Of a stretch of 64,000 bases of DNA, positions 20,830 to 32,009 are shown in pieces. Made by a program: the position numbers and the translations under genes. Origin of the DNA: Isoetes taiwanensis. Lineage: Eukaryota > Streptophyta > Lycopodiopsida > Isoetales > Isoetaceae. The stretch lies in assembly GCA_021234155.1 (NCBI GenBank), contig JAJEKV010000061.1, positions 3,311,950 through 3,375,949 of the forward strand. The letters are read 5' to 3'. Numbering within the stretch: the first letter of the stretch is position 1; each line of letters opens with the position of its first letter. Under the pieces are notes generated by a model. The model ran no database searches, was not told the DNA's origin, and was given only the letters and a program-made list of their open reading frames with translations.

Positions 20830-23800
20830 TTTTCCATGCCGCTTTTCAAAAGCCTGAAGGTGGCGCCGTTGAAAAAGATCTTTCATCTTGAACTCTTTGT
20901 CTTGGCAGCTAAAGGACGACTCTGTATCCGATATTGCTTCTTCGACTCCATCGACGTCTCATACGTCGAGTCCTCTTGTCGTTATCGTGTTGCCCGAATA
21001 GTGTTGAGGATGTTGATTGCTTCACCCCTGCAAATTGCCTGACATCTCTTCCTTTGATCTGTTACGCTATGGGAGGGAAGGAATAACAAGGGAACTATAC
21101 ATGCAAAGCATATAGCTTACATAATTACAATTACTACTAGAGCTATTAGGTCCCCCTTGTGCCTCCTATCGAGTTGCATACCTACTCCTTGGCAATGTCA
21201 TCGGTGTTCCTCCTAGTGCAATGGTGTTGACGATCTATATCCTCCTATTTGTACGTCAGCTCATACTCCGGGGTAACTTGTTGATATACTTGGGCTCTCA
21301 GATGTTTGTCGGCTATGGCACAACACGCTTGCATCACATTCTAACTAAAGGTGTGCCGGTCGTTGATGCTTCGACATTTCGGTCGGGCGGTAATTGTTCC
21401 CCCCTTCATGATACTTGAAGCTATTTGAAGGCGTCTCTTGAGGCTGTTCGCGATTCCTTTGGCTATACTCCTCTGGAGTTGTTCTCTTCTGCAGTTGTTC
21501 TTTGAATCGTCCATCCTTGGGTTCACCAAGTTGCATGCAAGTCCACGTGCAAGTCATCGGCTCGCCTCGCCTAGTTGCTTCTCCATCGAGCTTCCAAACT
21601 TCTTGTTTGATCCCCTCGATCACATGGCTTGGACGTTCTCACGTTCCACAGTGCTATGTCGTCTTCTTATCTTGAGGTACCTTCCGGTGGCTATGATTGT
21701 GCTCGTCAGTTTTGATCCTCCTGTTGCCTCTAGGGAGCTCGTGGTAGAAGTCGGTTGCTAGCACTTCTCTAGCTTTCAGTTCCTGACCTTTGTCCCTCTA
21801 TGCATGTCGGTCTCTCTGGCAAGTAAAGCATCATGGCTCTCCTCCCTGCTGGCTATGTTGTCGGGGTGATGGATCCTTATATCTGCGCAGCTTGACCCTT
21901 GAGTTGAAGAAGTACTTGCCTTCGATATACTCTTGTCGTTGAATAGCCTGGCTATTATCTTGAACTCTCTTTTTGCCGAAGGTGCTTCAGTTGCTATCCT
22001 TGTCGTTAAGGTGTCGAATGCTTCTACCTTGGGCATTTGATGTGACCATGTCGGAGATATGATCGGCTTCTTCTCTTCTAATTACTGGTAGGAGTACCTG
22101 ACGAAGCCATCACCTAGTTGTTGAAGGCATATCTCCTCGTCGCAGTGCCTTTCGTAAGTGCATCTCCATCTAATACACGTGTCGTAGCGCATCACCCTAT
22201 ATTACCACAAGGTGGAATTATGGTCATCGAGATGTTGCCTTCTTAGTTGGCTCGTTGATGTCGGGGCGTTCCTCCTTCTATTGTTGAGGCCACTCGTGTC
22301 ATAAGTTCGTCAAGTGTTGCTGCTGCCACAAGATGTAGTGTTGTGTCCTGACGATGTCCTGGTGCAGCGCTGATGATCTTGACATGACTGGTGTTGTCTC
22401 TTATTCTGACATTGGGTCGATGAGCGGTCTTCTACTTGAGGGCACTTCCGGAAGTGTTTGGAGTCGAAGGTTTGCTTGGCCTCTGGTCGTTCTCCCTCGT
22501 ACTTGCTCTTCCATTTTGATCTTGGGCTATAGTTGTGCTTCCTTGCTTCCTCATTTGGTAGTCGAAGTGAAGGAGCTTTCTGATCTAAGCGCTAAATCCG
22601 TAAAACATGACTCTAAACTCATGTTTCTCCACTATATATGTGGACATCCTAGATATACAATAGACATATACGTATTTACATTGGGATTTTAATTCATCCA
22701 CTTTTCCAAAACAACTACGAAGATCTACTTAAATGTTTATACTCCGTTAGGGTTTCCCCTCCTCCTATCGCGTTTGATCCTTCGGTGTTGCCGCATCTTC
22801 TTCATTCTGGTTGACTCTGGGATTCCTTGAGATGCTACTACTATTGTTGAGCCTCATGTCTGATCCGAGCTCGTCACCCCAAGTTGCGAAGAGTGTTCGT
22901 CGATGTGATCCCTTGAGAAGATGCTCCTCCTTAATGTGTATGTCCGTTGTAAGGAATGCGGTGACCGCTCAACGTCCCTATATGCAGTGTGTCGTTGCAA
23001 GGTTGCCGATGTGCGGTGCCATTGATCGGTTGAGTAGGATCACCTGGCTGTTGCAGTTGGGCATTCTTGAATGTCTTCGAAGCTCTGAGATCGTGGTTGG
23101 TAGGCAGGCATTGTCATTCCTCTGCAGGTTGAATTTCTGAGTGCGACTCCTGTTGCTTGGCTTTGCTTCATTCCGAGGTGCCTCTCCTGTGCCTGGAAGT
23201 GTGGTCATCTCCATTGCCCCTACCATGGCTCCTTCTGGTCGCCTTTGCGTGATTTGTACCTGCTGGCTAGGTCGTCTCCTCCGTCACTTGGGTCTTATCC
23301 ATTCGAGTCTCGCACTCCTTGGCTGACGTAGTAAAGTCGTCCTTCCTTTGGTTTCTAGATGTTTCTGGGTCCGGAATTCTTGTTCGAGTGGAATATTCTC
23401 CTCCTTGATCTTGCTCCTAATGCCGATAGAGGCCTTCAAGTCGGAGATGTTCCTTCCCTGTATGCGTCTCCTCCCCCTCATGGTCTCCTACTTTTTGGAA
23501 CCGATGAAAGTTCTCCTGCTGGTGCAAGGGAGCTGGAAGCTCGTCCGGGTCAGCCTTAGGTGCTTTGTGGTTGCCTAGCTTGGTTGCTCCTTTTGTTGTC
23601 GTTGCATGACATTCGCTTGAGCTGCTGGGCTGCAAGGTCGTAGTTGTCTTCCCTCCGGTTTCTATACGCTCCTGGGTCGCCATGACTTCTCTCGTCGACG
23701 GAAGATTATGCCCTCTGGCCTTAACTCGTGATGCCAACGTGGCATCGATGTCTAACGTCTTCCTGCACCTGTGTTTTGCTGGCTTGCGTTCTTCCATTTG

Positions 23801-24160
23801 AAACTCATGTGCGTCGAGTTGGTGAAGGCGTCGAGATCCTCTTTCTGGTGTGAGCTCGTGAACGTGGTAGCCGGGAGGTTGACATCTAGAAGATTCTTGA
23901 TGCCGTTGGTTACCAAATATTCTTCCCATTTGATGAAGATTGATGGTAGGCCGGTGGTGTCCTGTTCTACTCGTTTGTCGGTTGAGGTGTTTGTCGTTGT
24001 GCTTCCCTCTCTTGGGTCTGCCTTTTGGGTCTCCTCTCCTTATCTGTTTGTACATCGGCTGGGACCTCGATGTCTTCAAGAAGTTGCGCCTCTAGCTCGT
24101 CTGTGGCTCTGGCCCTGTACTTCGAAAGCAACGCTCGTATATCCTAGAGTCTAAGGGTCT
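20830..24160 (-). pseudogene. Element B degenerate gag-like coding region
   Basis: The minus strand shows several stop-interrupted, protein-like stretches. An acidic piece (DVDGVEEAISDTESSF) lies near 20930. A zinc-knuckle-like CFTCQRDRHA.RD near 21800-21830, in the C-X2-C-X4-H spacing with the last Cys lost, follows an Arg/Gln-rich stretch. A 220-codon frame at 23417-24079 lies beside another readable piece (SIFIKWEEYLVTNGIKNLL). Composition is markedly richer in G+C than the neighbouring interior. Gag identity is inferred from the knuckle, basic composition and position after the 5' LTR; no capsid motif is certain. Confidence 0.4.
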
Positions 24161-24858
24161 ACTTGAAGGGCTCTCCTACAACATTTTGGGCTCTATAAGC
24201 AAGCAAGATGGCTCGAGCAGCATTACTGGAGACATATCTATAATCTACAAGTCTATGGGCATTAGGACATGTGGTATGGCATGACATGAGGGTTGTTTTG
24301 CAAAGCCCTCATGGTGTTTGAGGTATACTCTAAGGTCCTAGCAAAGTTGGTTTGGGGGAGTCCAATCTCTACACATGGAGTGACTTGGGAAGCTCTAGAC
24401 TCTACCTCCTTTCTAATCCTCGCAATAGGGAGTGTCAATGTGGCGGCTATATAAATCAAACTCTATTAGAAGGACACAGAAATAGGTCAAGGTTTATGCT
24501 TTTGGCTCGAGCAGAGGTGATGTACAAACAGTTGGACTTGGGTTGCTATGCTGAGGTCTAGATGACTATAACAAAGGGGTGTTCTTGGGCACTTCTATCT
24601 AGGAGTGAGGCATCAGCTTCTAGCCGAGAGCAATACTTGCGAGGTACTAATGGGATATGCTTCTATTTACAGACAGACCACAGTTTGGGAAAACAATTCA
24701 AGGGTTTGAGAAATTTTGGTCATTTTGAGCTAAGTTTTGACATTTCTAGCTAATTTGAGGTTATAAATGGATTCTAGGCTGTCTAATGGTCCTATTGCAA
24801 CAAATTTCAGGCGATTTGGAGCTCTGTAGCTCAAGTTATGGAGGTTCAAAGTTTGGAG

Positions 24859-25138
24859 GTCTCACACATTGCGCCCAGACCAATAATGAACTTTTCATTT
24901 TCTGTCCTGGCGCGACGTGTGAGACATTGGCTCTAAATGGGTTAAACTTGTCCAATTTGGGTGATGTAAGGGTCTAATCCTGCTTATCTCATCGAGTTAG
25001 GCAGAATGGACCCCTTATTTGGTCGATTTGGAGCAGTTTTGGGCACTTTTGTGGCATGGTCTCACAGCATGGTCTCACACGTTGCGCCCAGACCGATAAT
25101 GAACTTTTCATTTTCTGTCCTGGCGCGATGTGTGAGAC
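24859..25138. repeat. Two copies of a 67-bp hairpin-forming repeat
   Basis: 24859-24925 and 25072-25138 are near-identical. Each begins GTCTCACAC and ends GTGTGAGAC, with GCGCCCAGAC / GTCCTGGCGCG continuing the inverted pairing, so each can form an arm of about 22 bp. They lie in the putative 5' leader of element B. Confidence 0.8.
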
Positions 25139-25385
25139 ATCCTCTCAAATTGGCCTAGGATGTCTGTTTTGACTAAAACAAAAGCTAAAACTTACTAACT
25201 CAACTTAGTTAAGTAACTTCATACACTTATAATTTACTCTAAAACACAAAATTTTATCATTTACGAAATTAATAAGGCTCTCCCTTGATATGACTGGCTA
25301 AGTGCATATCTTTCTTCATTGGAGTTACTCCCTTGGCGTGTACTGTGCAGGTTGTTGAGTCTTCGAAATGTTGGACCAGCTTCTG

Positions 25386-26974
25386 CAGGGCCCTCCACAT
25401 GACACTGCAACCGTGATGGGTTCCAGTGGGAAGAGTGAAGGGGTCATTTTACCCCGTCTCCCTCAGGGCCTACCTAGCTGCGGAAGCGTAAACACACATG
25501 TCAGTAGTACATACATCAACATCATATGACCATCACGAAGGATGGTCCTCCACATATCTGCATAGACAAAGATCAGCACATCACATGGGGAATCCTACCC
25601 AAGGCTCAGACACAGGGATGGACTGACAAGCTTGGGTCACCAGAGGTCATTGCAGACAGAATTCATGGCAATGGATTTGGCTGGCATAAGAACATGGCTT
25701 AGGGTTGTCCACTCCATCCGCCCCTCCTGTGCACACTTTGCAGAGTAGGTTGAAAAGTGTTGGGACCTGACTGTAGCCCGCCGGATGCATAACCAAAGGG
25801 GCTATTCCTGGGTTACATCTCCCGGTCCCATGGGGCGGTAGGGATCACTCCCCTCCGAGATCTACGTCTTGACTCAAGGTGACTAGAGGGCCACTGCCCT
25901 TATTCGACTGAACCCACTGGAAAGTCATAAACACCACTTCACGGGTGTCGAGCCCATGCCTTGCCCGCACTCAGTGGCAAGCCATTGGACCTAGTCACAA
26001 TGATCCCCGGTAGACCTTACACACCAGAGGGATCGTTCAAGAGTCAGAACACGAACCTCCTTCTTAGCCAGTCTGGCCCCTTCACCCACAACCAGGTGTG
26101 GTTCTTGTACACAGGCCGAATCTATAGTGTGCTAGAGAGGCTAATCTAGGAGCATCTACTACCAAGCTTTAGGTCTCTACCCCCCTTCCCAATACAAGGA
26201 GTTCATAGAGATACATCATCCGTATACATCACAGAAGAACTAAAGAACTAGATCTAATCTATATCATAGAGTTAGGTTCTTTAGTTAGAGTCTGGTATCT
26301 AGAGATCTAGATGGCTGCTATGGGCAATTTAATAGGCTAAACCTACTGGTTCTATGACTAAAAGAGGGTTTAAGCTATTAAATTGCCTAAATACCTGATC
26401 CTTGAGTTCCTCCTCGACTGAGTTCGACCATCCCGCTGAAATGCTCGAATCAAGGAAAACTAATGATGCGCCTCTCGGGGAAGTTCGGGGAGGCGGTTTT
26501 GGCTCTTGAGGCAGCCAAAACAGAGCTCTAAAACCCTAGAAACGAAAAATGGGCAAGTTAGGGTTTTCCCTCCTAAATAGACATGGGGGTGGCTAGGGTT
26601 TCCAATTATCCCCTTTAGGCATGTGGGATAATTGGGAATGGGCCCACTTGCCTTTAATGGCTAGGTGGCAAAATGCGCCCACATGGAAAGGTGTGCCCAC
26701 ATTAATGTGCATATTGGTAAATGTGCACATTACTTGCACACTTGGGTATAGCCCACTTGGCATAAAGTGTCCACATGGGAAAATGTGCACCTAGATAAAT
26801 GTGCACATGGTTAAATGTGCACATTAATAAATGCACACTCCTTGCAAGTTGCCCCCTAGGGGCTACCCACCTGGCTACACGTCGGCGTACACGTCAGTCG
26901 GGGTGGCGTGTACGCGATTGAGGCGATCAAGATTATCGTCCGGGACCGTATAATCTTGTCTTTGGAACGTCACA
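25386..26974 (-). repeat. Element B 5' LTR, inner end deleted
   Basis: It matches 15686-17282 with minor changes but lacks the inner 82 bases and the adjoining primer-binding site. The outer end CGTCACA is followed by target duplication CTAAC. Confidence 0.9.
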
Positions 26975-27025
26975 CTAACCTTTTACTTAAATGGTCATGT
27001 AAATATGGCCTCTATAAAAATCTAA

Positions 27026-27310
27026 GGGTACTTTCACACTATGGGTTATCTTATCTTAAAAAACTATTTTTAACTCCACTTAAGTTATCTTAAATTAAGG
27101 CTAACATAATGGTTGTTACACACCTCTGGTTATCTTATTACTACAATAACGGAATCCGTTTAATTGGATTCACACTCGACTTGTTATGTCAATTTTTAAC
27201 ATAACGGAATTTGTTAAAATAGCATTCACACCTTCTTGGTTATGTTATTTCTTAACATAACATAATTGGTTAAAATTGTATTCACACATCGAACATGACC
27301 ATTACGTTTT
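27026..27310. repeat. Harbinger left TIR and subterminal repeats
   Basis: After the 14-bp terminal repeat, phrases of the type ATTCACAC followed by GGTTATGTTA recur near 27034, 27117, 27168, 27224 and 27281, roughly every 55 bases. The right end has the complementary GTGTGAA near 31705, 31795 and 31846. They are probable binding sites for the element's transposase or Myb-like protein, inferred from position. Confidence 0.7.
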
Positions 27311-28126
27311 TATTACTTGAACATCACAGGAAATAATGTACAGAATATAAGAGGTTGCCAACATGGATTCAAAGACTCAAAGAATATTCACAATGTCCGG
27401 TAAGCCATCTTCTCTTTCAGGTTAAATGATCAACCACTTTGTTTGGATGTTTTCTTAGCCTTGGGGAATCGTTCATAAAATTTCAAATTATGCACCACCA
27501 CCGCTTTAGAGCAAGCATGGTAGGTTGTCTCTCAGAGAACAGTAGGCCTCTAGAGGTGGAAGTTCACTAATAAGAAGTACTTCTTGAAGGGCTACTGGAG
27601 CTTTACCAAGAAATATTACAACACAATAGCAACCTAGCTCTGCTTCCTAGCAAGCAGCTCCTAACATCAGTGTCCATGGTTGTCCATGACACTGTTATGC
27701 AATAATACATTTGCATATAACCCACCTGTCATTTACCTGTTTAGCAACTCTCCATACACTGCTTAGCAAATCTCCATTACCATTATTGAACTTCAATATT
27801 ACTCTCTCTTTACCACTGTAATAAATAATGCCACAAATAAAACAGAAAATAGAATAAAACAGAATATATACACGTTTTAAACAAGTGGGTTGCCACAATT
27901 CTTGGAAAGAAGAAAGAGAATTTAGCAACAAAAAGCAGGCAATACATAATATTTTTTAGCACTAAGTGCTCTACTTTCCTTCGCATCAGCCTGAAAAACA
28001 GATTCATGTTGGCCATTATAAGGAACAATCGTCTTTCCTGCATGGACCAGTGAATCTGCCTCAATTAACAGAGAGAATAGAGTTTAACATTTAACATCAG
28101 GAACTATCTAATTTAAAAGCGTAAAA

Positions 28127-29442
28127 CTAACCTCGCGCATTAAAGACTAGATATTGCGCTAAGCTGGATCGTATGGCTTCTCCATCATCCACCTGTTGAA
28201 CCTCTTGTGCATCTTCCTCGTCGTCATCATCCTCCTCTTCCTCTTCTTCTTCGGCTAATCGTTGAAGCTCAAATTCAACATCGATCTCTCTTGACTCAAG
28301 CAATAGATTGTGAAGCAAACAACATGAAAATATAACATGTGGTATAAAGTCAACGTCCATTACCAAAGTAGAACGCAAGCATTTGAAAACCCTCTTCAGA
28401 ATGCCAAAGGTTTCCTCCACGAACAATCTTGCTTGAATGTGCTTCATGTTGAAGAAATTTTTAAGTGCATCAAGATTGGATGGATCTCCTATATACGGAG
28501 TCATGAGCCATGAAGTAAGAGTATACCCTTTGTCACCAACAAGATAAGGGCGTAAAGTATAGTTGCCATTGATTGGAATACATGGCTCATATAATACCTC
28601 TTGATATTGTGCTCTATGTGCAAATTCTGAAAGTCTAAGAACACGAGCATCGTGTACAGACACTGGTAAACCAATGAACACATCAGTGAACCTTCTACTG
28701 GTGTCACATACTGCTTGCAAAATTACTGAGTGTCGTTGCTTCCTATCATAATAATCTGCACCTCCTATAGATGGCCTATTAATATCCATATGAGTGCAAT
28801 CAATGGCACCATAACAGTTTGGTAGGCCACTAACTCGTCGGAAAGAAGCCTCAATACTTTGCAGCTCATCACCAACTGGCCATTTGATTTTATGCTTAAA
28901 GCAGCCATTTATAGCATGACAAACTTCCTTCAAAACTAGACAAGACGTGCTTACCCCAATTCCAAACTTCTCCGAGACCTCATGATGGTCACAACCTTTG
29001 AATAACTTGTATAAAGCAAAGAGCCACACGACATGGTACTTTGAACCGCAAGCCCTGTAATGAGTGTCATGTTTACAATGAAAGGAGCAAGTACTCTACA
29101 TATGCTCACAAATGATCTTCTTGTCATTCTCAGATTCTCTTTCCATCGGCTATCATCGTACACTTCAAGCAAGAAACGATCAAACCAAACAAGACTTCTT
29201 GGTTTCACCCACCAAGATGATTCATGCCTCAAACTCGCAGCAGCACATACAAACTCTATCCTATTATCTAAACCAGAGGAATGATCAAGCAAATCAAGCA
29301 TCCGTCGACCTTGAATAAGAAGATCTTCCTCCTGCTCTTCAAAAAATCCCATGTCAGGCATCATAATCGTTTTGTACATCATGTATAATGTCATGGAAGC
29401 CATGTATAACAACTCCATTCTCTCCATGTCGATATTACTCAC
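28127..29442 (-). pseudogene. PIF/Harbinger transposase (DDE_Tnp_4), one frameshift
   Basis: This gene cuts and reinserts the element. The C-terminal 300 codons (28127-29029) hold the catalytic core: first Asp in GAIDCTHMDINRP, second in LVGDKGYTLTSWLMTP and Glu in VEETFGILKRVFKCL. An acidic tail follows (E/D run near 28200-28260). The N-terminal part (to 29442) includes the helix-turn-helix-like MTRRSFVSICRVLAPFI. The two halves are in different frames, and a single-base loss near 29050-29060 explains the shift. Length and motif order match HARBI1-type transposases. All three catalytic residues remain. Confidence 0.9.
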
Positions 29443-29912
29443 GAGATTACTGCATGAAACAAAGGTTTATTTCTGCATTAGTGTGAAAACCAAAAAATTT
29501 CATGAATGCACCTCTTCTTTTCCTTAGAAATTATGGATTCAAGGTCTAAATAGAAATGGTCTATTCATAAATCACACTTCTTATGCCTCTTATGCCTCTT
29601 ATGTTATCGAACCCATCCTTTATGTTAGATGGGTTTTCTGCCCTTATGTCATGCTCCAAATCATGCTGGTATTTCAAAATTTGATACATTTTAGGAACAT
29701 GATTATTGCACATTTTCAGAAATAAGACAAGAACATTTCACAAATACAAAGGAGCTCCAAATCATGCTGTTATTTCAGAAGTTGATACATGCGGTCCAAA
29801 AAAAATGATTACTGCACATTTTAAAAAGTACACAACAACAATTTCAGAAATACAAAAGAACTGAAACTTTTCAGTCTTTCTTCTCCATAGCACATTTATC
29901 AAACACAAAAGA

Positions 29913-30681
29913 CTAAAGTTTCTCCGAAATTTTCTTCCATGCTTCTGCGATGCCTACAAACGCATCAACTAGCCTTGCCCTATCTGCAACAAGTTTTTCT
30001 TTATCTGCTCGATCGTCCTCTCTACGTGCCTCTTGCAAGCCAACTAACCGCTCATGCATCTTCTCATTGCTTTCCATCTTTTGCTTTTCCAATTCATACT
30101 TTCTGTCCTCAACTTCTCGAAGCACTTTTGCCATTCCATCAATTGCACTGAATTTTCTCTTCTTACCACTAGAACCAACCTCTCTATCACCTGGGATAGA
30201 TGCATTATTTGATGCCATCTCCACGTCTTTGCTAGTATCTATCACAAAAGGAGGTGTAATAGATGGTCTCCTCCCTTGGAAAGTATCTAAGAGATCATAA
30301 ACTTGCTGCTCAAATATAATAGGAAGCTTAGAATCCTTTTTTTCAGCCTTTGTTAATGTGAAGTAAGGAGCTGCTCCAGTCCGTTTCTCATAATCCTTGA
30401 TGAGTTTATAATCTGACAGAACATTTTCCCATTTGGTACGACAATTGTCAGGGCTTCTATCCATGCCCTTACTAGTAAGATACTCATAAACCTTTTTCCA
30501 CTTGCTAGCTGCTGTTTCAATCTGATCCCTTTTCTCAGCCACCTCATAAACTTCCCACTCATGCTTCTTAGCTTCCACCAATATCAGAATTTCATGCAAG
30601 GTCCAATTTCTGGACCTCGCACGTTTTTTTCCCCCGGATGGGGCCTGAGTTTATAGTTACCTCTTCTTCGTTACTAGCCAT
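29913..30681 (-). pseudogene. Harbinger Myb/SANT-like DNA-binding protein, one frameshift
   Basis: The second gene of PIF/Harbinger elements assists nuclear import and end binding. The frame 29913-30599 encodes a trihelix/Myb_DNA-bind_4-like domain (SKWKKVYEYLTSKG...NCRTKWENVLSDYKLI), then a linker and a C-terminal coiled coil rich in Glu/Lys/Arg. The natural start appears to be ATG at 30681 (MASNEEEVTINSG). An extra A in the seven-A run near 30626-30632 breaks the frame before RSRNWTLHE, the first SANT helix with its Trp. Confidence 0.85.
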
Positions 30682-31860
30682 TCCTCTGCTGCAGACATCG
30701 AATGGAAAAATGAACCTTGAACTCAACATGAAAATGCACTATCTATGGGTAAATAGGTTACAGTTTCTTACATTTTTGAACCTTCTGAAGGTTTCTCCTG
30801 AAATCTTGAATTCAGCAATGACTGTAAATTATCCATTAGGGTGCGTGAGTGAAGATACTATTGGAGCTGCTTTAACAATTGGAGCAGCTTTACATAAACA
30901 TTAAATAGAGATGTATCATCATAAAGAAGCTTTCGCTTTGTATATAATGATTTAGAACATGATAACCAAATGGATTTCCACGAAAAGTCTATTCAAAAGG
31001 AAAAGTCTATTCAAATAGTGAGGTCAGATGACATGCTAATAAGTAAAATAAATAAATAGTGTGAGAAGATCGAGGATTGGACCAATATGGAAGGTAATCT
31101 TCTTCCAGCATACAAACTTGATGAAAAGGAATTTTGTTCAGAAAAAGATGAGGAATAGCATATAAACTCGGTGGGAGGAAAAAAATGAGGAATTGCCTAT
31201 TGTTCAAGCAGGATAGGTTTGCACATACATATGGTTGCAGGACTGTGAAACATGCGGCCTCAGATGATTAATTCTGTAAAATTAAGGAGCTTCCACATAA
31301 AAAGCTCCCTACATACTGGAAAATAAGGCATTATTGGAAAAGCTCCCTACATTACTGGAAGCTCCCTACATTACATTACTACATTACTGGATAAACTGTA
31401 ACTGAGCACTTGAGAGACCTGAGAGGAAATAGCCAAACAGGCTACAGAGAAGCGAGAAACAGAGAGTGATAGAAGCAATAAAAAAATATTCTAACCTGCT
31501 GATAGAGGCGACTCTACCGTGGTGAAGATATTTCGGTTCGGTCCGCGAAACGGAACTCTGCTGGAGACGATCGGGCCGCGTAAGGGAGCAGCAAGTCCGA
31601 CGCCATTAACGGTTCCTAACCGTGCTCCGGAGGTAGGGTTAAAATTAGAATAGACTTTGTTAAATGTGTTAACATAATGTTAGTGTTTAGTATAACCAAA
31701 AAGAGTGTGAATCGTGGTTAGAGTAAGATTTAACCTAACCGACGACGTTAAATTTTAACAAATTTAATTTTAACAGAATTCACTAACTAAGCTGGTGTGA
31801 ACGTTGTTATAGTAAAATTTTAAGATTTAACATAACATAATAGATGGTGTGAAAGTACCC
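30682..31860. other. Harbinger 5' region and right TIR
   Basis: Non-coding DNA upstream of the Myb-like gene, ending in the right terminal repeat. Locally repeated CTCCCTACATTACTGGA phrases occur near 31305-31395. Confidence 0.6.
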
Positions 31861-31894
31861 TAAATGACCCAGCAGCAACCATCTAGTAATACAG

Positions 31895-32009
31895 TGCTAT
31901 TATACAAATGATCCATGTGTATAAGGACTGTTCAGGCACAATGATATGGTCAATGCTATTATACAAATGATCCATGTGTATAAGGACTGTTCAGGCACAA
32001 TGATATGGT
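31895..32009. repeat. Tandem duplication, 59-bp period
   Basis: 31895-31953 is repeated almost exactly at 31954-32009 (TGCTATTATACAAATGATCC...). Confidence 0.9.

Larger units (their letters stand above)
15604..26974 (-). mobile_element. Element B: 11.4-kb LTR retrotransposon without recognisable pol
   Basis: Two near-identical repeats of about 1.6 kb (15604-17282 and 25386-26974) have outer ends TGTGACG...CGTCACA. They are flanked by an exact 5-bp target duplication CTAAC at 15599-15603 and 26975-26979, which proves a single insertion. A polypurine tract next to the left LTR sets the orientation as minus. The 8.1-kb interior has degenerate gag-like frames around 20.8-24.2 kb but no RT, integrase or RNase H motif, so it fits a large non-autonomous type (TR-GAG or LARD). 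The inner end of the 5' LTR and the primer-binding site are missing, so this copy can no longer replicate. Confidence 0.85.
27026..31860 (-). mobile_element. PIF/Harbinger DNA transposon, nearly intact
   Basis: The element begins GGGTACTTTCACAC and ends with its exact reverse complement. It is flanked by TAA at 27023-27025 and 31861-31863, the 3-bp TWA target duplication typical of PIF/Harbinger. It carries both genes of an autonomous member on the minus strand, a Myb/SANT-like protein and a DDE transposase, each with one small frameshift. Subterminal copies of a CACAC-containing phrase repeat at both ends. It inserted just outside element B (27026 versus 26974). Confidence 0.95.

Noticed and set aside
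20836-24154. Plus-strand frames across the element B interior (for example 21438-21761 and 23771-24154)
   Set aside because: They are opposite-strand shadows of the degenerate minus-strand gag-like region, and none has a recognisable domain.
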